A stretch of DNA of 64,000 bases, from positions 146,734 to 210,733 of the forward strand of contig NZ_KQ948015.1 of the NCBI RefSeq assembly GCF_001513965.1, read 5' to 3'. Numbering within the stretch: position 1 is the stretch's first letter; each line of letters begins with the position of its first letter. Under the pieces are notes generated by a model. The model was not told where the DNA came from, searched no databases, and saw only the letters and a list, made by a program, of their open reading frames with translations. A program made the position numbers and the translations under genes. This DNA comes from Streptomyces cellostaticus. GTDB lineage: Bacteria > Actinomycetota > Actinomycetes > Streptomycetales > Streptomycetaceae. Shown in pieces: positions 8,322 to 22,384 of this stretch.

Positions 8322-8336
8322 TGGAATCCATTTTCA
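8322..8336. promoter_or_regulatory. Zur box upstream of the zinc-free L32 operon
   Basis: TGGAATCCATTTTCA matches the Streptomyces Zur consensus TGAAAATGATTTTCA at 11 of 15 positions, with the right half nearly perfect. It lies 49 bp before the rpmF ATG, in AT-rich DNA unlike its surroundings, and an overlapping CATATA could be a -10. In zinc-replete cells Zur would repress; the two genes downstream are both classic zinc-sparing genes, which supports the call. Confidence 0.72.
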
Positions 8337-8385
8337 TATAGCGTCCTCGGTGCCTGCCCGACCCGCAGTACCGAGGAGGAATCCC

Positions 8386-8568
8386 ATGGCCGTTCCCAAA
8401 CGGAAGACGTCCCGCAGCAACACCCGCCACCGCCGCGCCCAGTGGAAGGCGGCCACCCCGGCGCTGGTGCCCGTGACGGTCGACGGCGTCCGGCATCTCG
8501 TACCGCAGCGGCTGGTCAGGGCGTACGAGCGCGGGCTGCTGCGCCCCGGGGGACTGAACCGGCGATGA
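8386..8568 (+). CDS. rpmF: 50S ribosomal protein L32, zinc-independent (C-minus) paralogue
   Basis: This 60-residue protein is ribosomal protein L32, starting [18 protein letters not shown] as the family does. It has no cysteine at all, so it lacks the CxxC pairs of the zinc-binding form: it is a C-minus paralogue that can replace the zinc form when zinc is scarce and so free ribosomal zinc. The ATG at 8386 has an excellent GAGGAGGA site. A Zur box lies upstream, and its stop overlaps the start of the COG0523 gene (ATGA at 8565-8568), so the pair forms a zinc-starvation operon. Confidence 0.93.
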   Translation: MAVPKRKTSRSNTRHRRAQWKAATPALVPVTVDGVRHLVPQRLVRAYERGLLRPGGLNRR

Positions 8569-9740
8569 CACACTCCCCGTCCGGGCCGCTGCCCGTCACC
8601 GTCCTGTCCGGCTTTCTCGGCGCCGGGAAGACCACACTGCTCAACCACGTCCTCGCGGGCCGCGCCGGCCTGCGGGTCGCGGTGATCGTCAACGACATGA
8701 GCGAGGTCAACATCGACGCGGCGCTGGTGCGCGGCGGCGAGGCCGCCCTCTCGCGCACCGAGGAACGCCTGGTGGAGCTGACCAACGGGTGCATCTGCTG
8801 CACCCTGCGCGACGACCTCCTGGAGGAGGTCGCCCGGCTGGCCCGGGAGGGCCGCTTCGACCACCTGCTCATCGAGTCCTCGGGCATCTCCGAGCCGCTG
8901 CCGGTCGCCGCCACGTTCGCCTTCACGCGCGACGACGGCGCGACACTCGGCGGCCTCGCCCGTCTCGACACCATGGTCACAGTGGTCGACGCGGCGAACT
9001 TCCTGCCCGAGCTGGCGCGCGGCGACGACCTGGCGGCGCGCGGCCTCGACCAGTTCGAGGACGACGAGCGCACCGTCAGCGATCTCCTGGTGGACCAGGT
9101 CGAGTTCGCCGACGTCATCGTGCTCAACAAGCTCGACCTGGTGGACGAGGCCATCGCCGGACGGCTGCGCGCGACCCTCGCCCGGCTCAACCCCCTCGCG
9201 CGGATCGTCCCCGCCGTGCACGGCCGGGTCGGCCTCCAGGAGGTGCTGGGCACCGGGCTGTTCGACCTGGAGCGGGCGCAGCAGGCGCCCGGCTGGGTGC
9301 GGGAGCTGAACGGCGACCATGTTCCGGAGACCGAGGAGTACGGCATCTCCTCGCTGGTGTTCCGTGCCGAACGCCCCTTCCATCCCGGGCGGTTGTGGCG
9401 GTTCGTGACACAGGAGCTGGACGGGGGCCGGTTCGGGCGGGTGCTGCGGTCCAAGGGCTTCTTCACGCTGGCCGGGCGGGACCGGGTGGCCGGACTGTGG
9501 TCCCAGGCGGGCGCCGTGGCCCGCTTCGAACCGTCCGGCGTACGCGACCTTGAGGCGCCGCACGCCCAGGAACTCGTCTTCATCGGAACCGGGTTGCGCG
9601 CCGAAGACCTGCGCACCGCGCTGGCGGCCTGTCTGCTGGCGCCCGGCGAGCGTGTTCCGCAGGCCGACCCGTTCCCCGCCTGGGCCCTGCACGGAGCCGA
9701 CGACGCCTGCGAGGCAGAGCTGTCGGTGCCGGCGCACTGA
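8565..9740 (+). CDS. COG0523 (CobW/ZNG-type) GTPase metallochaperone
   Basis: This 391-residue protein is a G3E-family P-loop GTPase of COG0523, thought to deliver zinc to client enzymes when the metal is limiting. Walker A is GFLGAGKT at 16-23, the metal-binding CxCC motif is Cys76-Cys78-Cys79 in '[11 protein letters not shown]', switch-like 'ESSGISEP' follows near 103-110, and 'NKLDLVD' supplies base specificity near 188. The C-terminal CobW domain starts at about 255. It overlaps rpmF by ATGA and lies behind a Zur box, the typical setting of the zinc-responsive subgroup rather than the cobalamin CobW subgroup. Confidence 0.92.
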   Translation: MTHSPSGPLPVTVLSGFLGAGKTTLLNHVLAGRAGLRVAVIVNDMSEVNIDAALVRGGEAALSRTEERLVELTNGCICCTLRDDLLEEVARLAREGRFDHLLIESSGISEPLPVAATFAFTRDDGATLGGLARLDTMVTVVDAANFLPELARGDDLAARGLDQFEDDERTVSDLLVDQVEFADVIVLNKLDLVDEAIAGRLRATLARLNPLARIVPAVHGRVGLQEVLGTGLFDLERAQQAPGWVRELNGDHVPETEEYGISSLVFRAERPFHPGRLWRFVTQELDGGRFGRVLRSKGFFTLAGRDRVAGLWSQAGAVARFEPSGVRDLEAPHAQELVFIGTGLRAEDLRTALAACLLAPGERVPQADPFPAWALHGADDACEAELSVPAH

Positions 9741-9789
9741 CGGTGCGTGACGGCGGGAATCCTGGAGCCGCCACGGTGTTGAACCCTGC

Positions 9790-10794
9790 GTGAGTGCAGT
9801 GATCGCCCGGACCAGGTTCTCCGTCCTCGACCGCTCCCGCACCCGCGAGGGGCACCCGCCCGCCGAGGCGCTGCGGGACACCGTTGCGCTGGCGCGGGAG
9901 GCGGAGGCGCTCGGCTACCACCGTTTCTGGGTGTCCGAGCACCACGGCGTGCCCGGCGTCGCCGGGTCCGCGCCGACCGTGCTGGCCGCCGCGGTGGCCG
10001 CCGCGACCCGCACGATCCGGGTCGGCACCGGCGGGGTCATGCTGCCCAATCACCGACCGCTCGTCGTCGCCGAGCAGTTCGGGGTGCTGGAGTCGCTCTT
10101 CCCGGGCCGGATCGACATGGGGCTCGGCCGTTCCGTGGGCTTCACCGACGGGGTACGCAAGGCTCTCGGGCGGGACAAGGACGACGCCGGGGACTTCGCG
10201 GCGCAGCTCGGCGAACTGCTCGGCTGGTTCGCCGGGACCTCGCCGACCGGGGTGCACGCCCGCCCGGCGGAGGGCCTGCGGGTACCGCCGTTCGCGCTGG
10301 CGATGGGCGAGGGCGCGCGGATCGCGGCCCGCGCGGGAGTGCCGATGGTCATCGGGGACATGCGGAGCCGGGAGAAGATGCTGCGCGGCATCGACCAGTA
10401 CCGCTCCCTGTTCCGCCCCTCCCCCTGGGCGTCCGAGCCGTACGTCGTGATCTCCGGCACGGTCGCGGTCGCCGGGACCCCGGAAGCCGCGCGGCGGCTG
10501 CTCGTACCGGAGGCCTGGGCCATGGCGTACGCGCGCACCCACGGCACCTTCCCGCCCCTGGCCCCGGCCGAGGAGATCCTGGCCCGGACGATGACCGCGA
10601 GGGAACGGGACCTCTACGAGTCCGGGCTCGCCGGTCACCTCGCCGGCGCCGAGGACCAGGTCGCCGACGAACTGGAGACGGTCCTGAAAGAGACGGGCGC
10701 CGACGAAGTACTCGTCACCACCAGCACCTACGACCGTGCGGCGCTGCTGGACTCCCACCGGCGCCTCGCCTCGCTGTTCGCGCCCCACCGCTGA
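9790..10794 (+). CDS. LLM-class flavin-dependent oxidoreductase (MsnO8 type)
   Basis: This 334-residue protein is a luciferase-like monooxygenase, using reduced flavin supplied by a separate reductase to oxidise an unknown substrate. Features of the subgroup are 'AREAEALGYHRFWVSEHHG' (near 37-55), the 'GTGGVMLPNHRPLVVAEQFG' stretch (80-99) and 'GRIDMGLGRS' (107-116). It begins with GTG after a weak ribosome-binding site. It is separate from the zinc operon, 49 bp downstream, and faces the Clp ATPase gene with only a few bases between the stops. No biosynthetic partner is nearby, so the substrate cannot be inferred. Confidence 0.85.
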   Translation: MSAVIARTRFSVLDRSRTREGHPPAEALRDTVALAREAEALGYHRFWVSEHHGVPGVAGSAPTVLAAAVAAATRTIRVGTGGVMLPNHRPLVVAEQFGVLESLFPGRIDMGLGRSVGFTDGVRKALGRDKDDAGDFAAQLGELLGWFAGTSPTGVHARPAEGLRVPPFALAMGEGARIAARAGVPMVIGDMRSREKMLRGIDQYRSLFRPSPWASEPYVVISGTVAVAGTPEAARRLLVPEAWAMAYARTHGTFPPLAPAEEILARTMTARERDLYESGLAGHLAGAEDQVADELETVLKETGADEVLVTTSTYDRAALLDSHRRLASLFAPHR

Positions 10795-10799
10795 GCGGC

Positions 10800-13274
<2,475 letters not shown>

Positions 13275-13418
13275 GGGGCGGGGCCTTTCTGGAGCGGCGG
13301 ACGTCCGCCCCCAAAATCGCATAAATGGTGCACATATGCATGGGAGCCGCTCCGAGATGCGAACCCGACCGGAGCCGGTGACCCTGGAAGCAAGCCTCAA
13401 GCCGCGAGGAGGGCTGTT

Positions 13419-13610
13419 ATGTCCATGCTGGACAAGCTCAAGGGCCTGCTCAAGGGCCACGAGGACACCGCCCGGCAGGGCGTCGACAAGGCGGGCGACG
13501 CGTTCGACGAGCGGACCGGGAACAAGTACCAGTCCCAGGTCGACACGGCCCAGCAGCAGCTGAAGGACGAGCTGGGAAACCAGGAGCGGGACATCCCTCC
13601 GCATCCGTAG
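13419..13610 (+). CDS. MT0933/Rv0909-like small antitoxin-family protein
   Basis: This 63-residue hydrophilic protein matches the MT0933-like antitoxin family (PF14013): '[32 protein letters not shown]' pattern with the repeated helix, the Lys-Ala-Gly-Asp centre and the '[10 protein letters not shown]' motif near residues 34-43. The ATG at 13419 has a strong GAGGAGGG site; the ATG two codons later is a weaker choice. No toxin gene lies beside it: the neighbours are a divergent Clp ATPase and a downstream UvrA-like gene. In Streptomyces such proteins are often solitary and may be stress proteins rather than true antitoxins. CsbD-like stress proteins are an alternative reading. Confidence 0.7.
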   Translation: MSMLDKLKGLLKGHEDTARQGVDKAGDAFDERTGNKYQSQVDTAQQQLKDELGNQERDIPPHP

Positions 13611-13679
13611 CCGGGGCCCGGCGGGCTAGAATCGCGGAGTTTGTCCCCGCCCGACAGGCCCGTACGGAGTGTCCGCCCG

Positions 13680-15994
<2,315 letters not shown>

Positions 15995-16019
<25 letters not shown>

Positions 16020-16840
16020 CATCGGGAAGCCTGCGGGGCCAGCAGGGCCGCATGGGTCCAGGCGGGCTCGGGGGTGACCGGCTGGGCGGCACGGGCGAGG
16101 GCACGGCGGTCGCGATGGGCTCCGGGCGGTATCGCCGGGCACACCTCCACCTCGGCCACCAGGCCCCGCGCGTGGGCGACCCGCCACAGGGAGGCGAGCA
16201 GGGTGTCCTCGCCGACGAACGCGGCCGCGGTGCTCGTCCCTCCCTCGTCCTGCCGGTAGCGCAGCCGGACCGGCTGTACGGGCACGCCCGCGTCCAGGGC
16301 TGCCTGGAAGACGGCCCGGTGGAAACGGCCGTGGGCCCGCCCGCACCAGGTGCTGCCCTCGGGGAAGGCGACCACCGCCGCCCCCTGGCTCAGGGCCTGC
16401 GCGATCCGGGCGACCGTGCCGGGCAGGGCGCGCAGCCGGTCACGCTCGATGAACAGCGCCCCGCCCCGCGCGACCACGGCGCCCGCCACGGGCCACCGGC
16501 GGATCTCGGTCTTGGCGATCATCCGGGCGGGCCGTACGGCGGCGAGCAGCGGTATGTCCAGCCAGGAGACATGGTTGGCGACCAGCAGCAGTCCGCCGGT
16601 CGGTGCGGCGGCGCCGGTGACACGGACCCGTACCCCGATGGCCCGCACGACCATGCGGCACCACCGCCTGACCCACTCGGCGGGGATCCTCCCGCCCAGC
16701 GGGGAGAGCAGGATCCCGGCCAGCACCAGCAGTGCGACCGCGGTGAGCCGCAGCACGGCGCGCGGTACGGCCGTGGCGGAACCGGCCGGCTCCACGCAGG
16801 CGCCCGGAGTACAGGGCGCGACGGGCAGCCAGACGCTCAT
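15995..16840 (-). CDS. olsA: Lyso-ornithine lipid O-acyltransferase (PlsC family)
   Basis: This 281-residue membrane-associated protein is a 1-acylglycerol-3-phosphate acyltransferase-family enzyme. It has one N-terminal hydrophobic span (about 25-50), the catalytic NHx4D box as 'NHVSWLD' (near 99-105) and the second box 'FPEGSTW' (near 170). Its start codon overlaps the stop of the GNAT-type gene upstream (ATGA at 16837-16842). The pair GNAT acyltransferase plus PlsC is the arrangement of OlsB and OlsA, which make phosphorus-free ornithine lipids; S. coelicolor has such a pair at the matching position next to sdh. The gene converges on, and overlaps by 25 bp, the UvrA-like gene. Function as OlsA is inferred from the pairing. 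Confidence 0.75.
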
Positions 16841-17613
16841 CAGGCCGGCACGAGGGAGAGGAAGTGCCGCAGGTAGCGCGCGTTGACCCGGCGCATCGAC
16901 AGCAGCACGTACAGGTCGGCGACCCCGAAGTCCGGGTCGTGGGCGGGCTCCCCGCACACCCAGGCGCCGAGGCGGAGGTAGCCGCGCAGGAGGGCCGGCA
17001 GATCGCTGTGTCCGGCCGGGACCTCGGCGTTCGGGATCCACGGCCGCAGCGGCCGTACCCGGAACTCCTCCGGCGCCAGGTGCTTGGCGCGCACCCGCTC
17101 CCAGGCACCGGTGGCCAGGGTGCCGCCGTCGGCGAGCGGCACCGAGCAGCAGCCCGCCAGCCACTCGTGGCCCCGGTCCACCATGTAGCGGGCTATCCCG
17201 GCCCAGATCAGGCCGATGACCGTGCCGTCGCGGTGGTCGGGGTGCACGCAGGAGCGGCCGACCTCGACCAGACCGGAGCGGATCCCGTCGAGCGGGGCCA
17301 GATCGAACTCGCCCTCGGAGTACAGGCGGCCGGCGACCGCGGCGCGTTCGGGCGGCAGCAGCCGGTAGGTGCCGACGACCTCGCCGGTGCGGCCGTCCCG
17401 GATGAGGAGGTGGTCGCAGTACGCGTCGAAGGCGTCCATGTCCAGGCCCGGCTCCGGGCCGTCGAGACGGGCGCCCATCTCCCCGGCGAACACCAGGTGG
17501 CGCAGGCGCTGCGCGGCCCGGACGTCGTCCTGGTCACGGGCGAGCGACACCAGGTAACCGGAGCCGCCGGGCGGGGCGGCGAGGGCGGGGGGCGAGGCGG
17601 GCATGGCGGTCAT
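16840..17613 (-). CDS. olsB: Ornithine-acyl-ACP N-acyltransferase-like GNAT protein
   Basis: This 257-residue cytosolic protein is a GNAT-fold acyltransferase of the OlsB type, which adds a 3-hydroxyacyl chain from acyl-ACP to ornithine to form lyso-ornithine lipid. Typical stretches are 'AAQRLRHLVFAGEMGARLDGP' (near 33-53), 'DAYCDHLLIRD' and 'EVGRSCVHPDHRDGTVIGLIWAGIARY' (near 112-140), which includes the acyl-donor loop. The ATG at 17613 has an AGGAG site five bases away. It is co-transcribed with olsA and follows the sdh operon, from which it is separated by a hairpin (17759-17788). Ornithine lipids replace phospholipids under phosphate limitation, but I found no convincing PHO box upstream. 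Confidence 0.75.
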   Translation of the reverse strand: MTAMPASPPALAAPPGGSGYLVSLARDQDDVRAAQRLRHLVFAGEMGARLDGPEPGLDMDAFDAYCDHLLIRDGRTGEVVGTYRLLPPERAAVAGRLYSEGEFDLAPLDGIRSGLVEVGRSCVHPDHRDGTVIGLIWAGIARYMVDRGHEWLAGCCSVPLADGGTLATGAWERVRAKHLAPEEFRVRPLRPWIPNAEVPAGHSDLPALLRGYLRLGAWVCGEPAHDPDFGVADLYVLLSMRRVNARYLRHFLSLVPA

Positions 17614-17758
17614 GGAGGTCTCCTGCGCCGAGCGGAAGCATGAGGAAATCTGCACCTGCTTTCTTCCGCGACCGGCTGGCCTCGGCGTGACCGGCGCGGG
17701 ACACCTGGGTGTGCGGCTGCTGAATGCCGGGGTTCGGCGTCCGCCGGACATGCCAGAC

Positions 17759-17788
17759 GGGACCGGGATGAGCACCTCTCCCGGTCCC
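17759..17788 (-). terminator. Hairpin between sdhB and olsB
   Basis: A perfect 10-bp stem GGGACCGGGA / TCCCGGTCCC (17759-17768 with 17779-17788) encloses a 10-nt loop. It lies 100 bp downstream of sdhB and upstream of olsB on the same strand. There is no T run, as is common in Streptomyces terminators. An operator for olsB is the alternative. Confidence 0.5.
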
Positions 17789-17825
17789 GCCCGTCCGCCC
17801 ACTTTTCGGCGAACGTCACCTGCAG

Positions 17826-17862
17826 CGCGCCCCAAGGGGCGCGGGGAACTGCGCGAGCAACC
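17826..17862. repeat. Streptomyces-type intergenic repeat, copy 1
   Basis: A near-perfect palindrome CGCGCCCCAAGGGGCGCG (17826-17843) is followed directly by GGGAACTGCGCGAGCAACC (17844-17862). The same 19-mer recurs on the opposite strand at 22326-22344, again just downstream of a gene end. It lies immediately after the sdhB stop and probably forms part of the 3' end of the sdh transcript. Confidence 0.7.
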
Positions 17863-17889
17863 CCCACGCACCCGCACTTCCCGGCGGCG

Positions 17890-18635
17890 CTACCTCTTCC
17901 CCGCCTTCCGGGCAGCCCGCAGCCACTCCTTGTTCATGCTCGTGATGGACACCAGCGGAATCCCCTTGGGACAAGCCGTCGCACACTCACCCGTCAGCGT
18001 GCACCCCCCGAACCCCTCCGAATCCATCTGCGCCACCATGTCCAGCACCCGCGTCTCCCGCTCCGGCGCCCCCTGCGGCAGCACATTCAGATGGTTGATC
18101 TTGGCGGAGGTGAACAACATCGCCGCCCCGTTGGGACACGCCGCCACACACGCCCCGCACCCGATGCACTCCGCGTGCTCGAACGCGAAGTCGGCGTCCG
18201 CCTTCGGCACCGGCGTCGCATGCGCCTCCGGCGCGGACCCGGTGGGCGCGGTGACGTAGCCGCCGGCCTGGATGATCCGGTCGAACGCGGACCGGTCGAC
18301 GACCAGATCCCTGATCACCGGGAACGCCGACGCCCGCCAGGGCTCGATGTCGATCGTGTCGCCGTCCTGGAAGGACCGCATGTGCAGCTGGCAGGCGGTG
18401 GTCCGCTCGGGACCGTGCGCCTCGCCGTTGATGACGAGCGAACACGCACCGCAGATCCCCTCGCGGCAGTCGTGGTCGAAGGCGACAGGCTCCTCCCCGG
18501 AGAGGATGAGCTGTTCGTTGAGGATGTCGAGCATCTCCAGGAAGGACATGTCCGACGAAATGCCGTCCACCGCGTAGGTGGACATCGCGCCGTCGGCGTC
18601 GGCGTTCTTCTGCCGCCAGACGCGCAGGGTGAGCT

Positions 18636-18639
<4 letters not shown>
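17890..18639 (-). CDS. sdhB: Succinate dehydrogenase iron-sulfur subunit
   Basis: SdhB (249 residues) carries electrons from the flavin of SdhA through three iron-sulfur clusters to the membrane cytochrome. Cysteine sets are visible: the ferredoxin-like [2Fe-2S] motif '[11 protein letters not shown]' with a later Cys (near 58-82), then '[14 protein letters not shown]' and '[16 protein letters not shown]' for the [4Fe-4S] and [3Fe-4S] clusters. It ends in basic residues. The ATG at 18639 overlaps the sdhA stop (ATGA), so it is coupled to sdhA. Being the last gene of sdhCAB, it is followed by the intergenic repeat and a hairpin. Confidence 0.93.
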
Positions 18640-20585
<1,946 letters not shown>

Positions 20586-20587
20586 GG

Positions 20588-21295
20588 TCAGCTCACCACT
20601 CCGGTCATGACGCCCACGGGTACGGCGATGAAGCCGGCCGTGAGCAGCAGCGCGAGGACGTCGGCGATGGTCTTCAGGGCGCGGTCGCGGGCGCGGCTGC
20701 CCACGCCGAGGGTCTGGGCGGCGCTCCAGAAGCCGTGCCGGATGTGCAGGCCGAGCGCGAGCATCGCGACGATGTAGATGACGTTGCCGTACCAGGTGGA
20801 GAAGGTGTCGACCACGTTCTGGTACGGGTGGCCCGCCTGGAAGCCGCCGGAGTGCACGGTGCCGGTGGTCAGGTCCAGGACGTGCCAGACGATGAACAGG
20901 CCGAGGATGATCCCGCCCCAGCGCATGGTGCGCGTCGCGTAGCTCGCCTGCGGCTTCCTGTGCACGTACTTGCTCGGGCGCGCCTTGATGTCGCGGCGGC
21001 TGAGCTGGTACGCGCAGACGGCGTGTGCGACGACGGCGCCGGCGAGCACGACGCGGATGAGCCAGAGCGTCCACTCGTAGTGCATGAAGGGTTCGCCGAC
21101 GGTGCGCAGCCAGTGGCCGTAGTGGTTGAACTCCTCCGGGCCGAAGAAGATCTTCAGGTTGCCGATCACATGGGCGACCAGGTACATCAGCATGATCACG
21201 CCGCTGACGGCCATCACTGTCTTCTTGCCGACGGTGCTGTCCCACACGGTGCGCGCCATGGACGGCCGTCGGTCCGTCCGCGTTGCCAGAGCCAT
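20588..21295 (-). CDS. sdhC: Succinate dehydrogenase cytochrome b subunit (SdhC, fused C/D type)
   Basis: This 235-residue protein has five hydrophobic segments and anchors SdhAB in the membrane, binding diheme b and menaquinone. Heme-ligand-type histidines occur in '[14 protein letters not shown]', '[13 protein letters not shown]', '[12 protein letters not shown]' and '[13 protein letters not shown]'. There is no separate sdhD, which fits the B. subtilis/actinobacterial three-gene class. I chose ATG 21295 ([18 protein letters not shown]); ATG at 21259 (MARTVWDS) is an alternative, and neither has a strong ribosome-binding site. The gene diverges from the LysR gene, 84 bp away, which probably regulates the operon. 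Confidence 0.9.
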   Translation of the reverse strand: MALATRTDRRPSMARTVWDSTVGKKTVMAVSGVIMLMYLVAHVIGNLKIFFGPEEFNHYGHWLRTVGEPFMHYEWTLWLIRVVLAGAVVAHAVCAYQLSRRDIKARPSKYVHRKPQASYATRTMRWGGIILGLFIVWHVLDLTTGTVHSGGFQAGHPYQNVVDTFSTWYGNVIYIVAMLALGLHIRHGFWSAAQTLGVGSRARDRALKTIADVLALLLTAGFIAVPVGVMTGVVS

Positions 21296-21379
21296 GGCAT
21301 AAGACGCTAGGGCCAACCGGCCCCATCGGTCCAAGACATGGTCCAGCTGGATTCAATAGGCAGGAGCTATCGTGAAGCC
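21296..21379. promoter_or_regulatory. Divergent sdhCAB/LysR control region
   Basis: These 84 bp must hold both promoters. The 10-bp palindrome TCCAGCTGGA is at 21342-21351, followed by AT-rich TTCAAT. LysR proteins usually bind a T-N11-A dyad in such a divergent interval, so this is the expected binding site, but no full dyad could be fixed by eye. Confidence 0.4.
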
Positions 21380-22264
21380 ATGCAGTTCCAGCAGCTCCAG
21401 TACTTCGTGGCCGTCGCCGAGACCCGGCACTTCACCCGGGCCGCCGAACTCGTGCATGTCGCCCAGCCCTCCCTCTCCCAGCAGATCAAGGCGCTGGAGC
21501 GGGAGCTGGGCGCCGACCTGTTCCTGCGCGCCCGGGGCAACATCACGCTCACCGACGCGGGCGAGGCCCTGCTGCCGCTGGCCCGGCGGATCCTGGCCGA
21601 CGCGGACACGGCCCGGCACGAGGTGCAGGAACTGGTGCAGCTGCGGCGCGGGCGGGTGCGGCTGGGGGCGACGCCGAGCCTGTGCACGGGCCTGCTGCCC
21701 GACGTCCTGCGCGCCTTCCACGACCGCTACCCCGGCATCCAGCTGCTGATCGAGGAGGGCGGGTCGCACGACCTCGTACGGGAGCTGGCGCGCGGCGCCC
21801 TGGACCTCGCCCTGGTCGTGCTGCCGCTGCCGACGCCCGCGCCCGCGCTGACGACGGTGGAGCTGCTGCGGGAGGACCTCGTGGTGGTGTCCTCGCCGGA
21901 GATGCCGGCGCCGGGGCGAGGAGGCCGGGCGGTGGACATCGCCGGTCTGGAGGGCGAGCGGCTGGTGATGTTCCGGCACGGGTACGACCTGCGCGAACTG
22001 ACGGTGGCCGCGTGCCGCTCCGCCGGGTTCGAGCCGGACTTCGCGGTGGAGGGGGGCGAGATGGACGCGGTGCTGGGGTTTGTGCGGGCGGGGCTCGGAG
22101 TGGCCGTGGTGCCGCGGATGGTGGCGACCAGATCCGGGCACGGTCTGCGGGTGACTCCGTTGGCTCGGCCGGGGCTGCACCGGACCATTGCGTTGGCTCA
22201 CCGCAGTGACGTGGCGCCGCCGCGGGCTGCGCGGGAGTTGCAGCGGATGTTGCTTGAGCGGTGA
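21380..22264 (+). CDS. LysR family transcriptional regulator
   Basis: This 294-residue protein is a LysR-type regulator: an N-terminal winged helix-turn-helix (1-60, [18 protein letters not shown] then '[20 protein letters not shown]') and a periplasmic-binding-protein-like effector domain (about 90-290, '[19 protein letters not shown]'). The ATG at 21380 is the standard family start; CAGGAG is 13 bases upstream, a little far. It diverges from sdhCAB, so control of succinate dehydrogenase and its own gene is the natural inference. The effector is unknown. Confidence 0.9.
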   Translation: MQFQQLQYFVAVAETRHFTRAAELVHVAQPSLSQQIKALERELGADLFLRARGNITLTDAGEALLPLARRILADADTARHEVQELVQLRRGRVRLGATPSLCTGLLPDVLRAFHDRYPGIQLLIEEGGSHDLVRELARGALDLALVVLPLPTPAPALTTVELLREDLVVVSSPEMPAPGRGGRAVDIAGLEGERLVMFRHGYDLRELTVAACRSAGFEPDFAVEGGEMDAVLGFVRAGLGVAVVPRMVATRSGHGLRVTPLARPGLHRTIALAHRSDVAPPRAARELQRMLLER

Positions 22265-22325
22265 CGGTGTGTGTCGCCGGGTGCGTCTGCCTCTGAAGCG
22301 CCGTTTCGGGCTTTTCCGCCGTCGT

Positions 22326-22344
22326 GGTTGCTCGCGCAGTTCCC
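22326..22344. repeat. Streptomyces-type intergenic repeat, copy 2
   Basis: GGTTGCTCGCGCAGTTCCC is the exact reverse complement of the 19-mer at 17844-17862. Here it also forms the left arm of the hairpin at 22334-22366. Confidence 0.7.
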
Positions 22345-22366
22345 GGCGCCTCTCAGGGAACTGCGC
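22334..22366. terminator. Bidirectional hairpin between LysR and rmdA
   Basis: A perfect 11-bp stem GCGCAGTTCCC / GGGAACTGCGC (22334-22344 with 22356-22366) with an 11-nt loop lies between the convergent ends of the LysR gene and rmdA. It is well placed to stop transcription from both sides. No T run follows. Confidence 0.6.
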
Positions 22367-22384
22367 TGCGCCTCCTTGAAAAGT

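Noticed and set aside
13275..13418. Possible HspR (HAIR) or ClgR site before the Clp ATPase gene
   Set aside because: CTTGAGGCTTGC and GTTCGCATCTCGGAGCG are only half matches; the second arm and spacing of both motifs are missing.
13627..13632. TAGAAT as a -10 element for the UvrA-like gene
   Set aside because: No acceptable -35 lies 16-18 bases upstream, so it cannot be called a promoter by eye.
17614..17760. PHO box upstream of olsB
   Set aside because: Only single GGTCACG-like units were found, without the tandem 11-bp repeats that PhoP needs.
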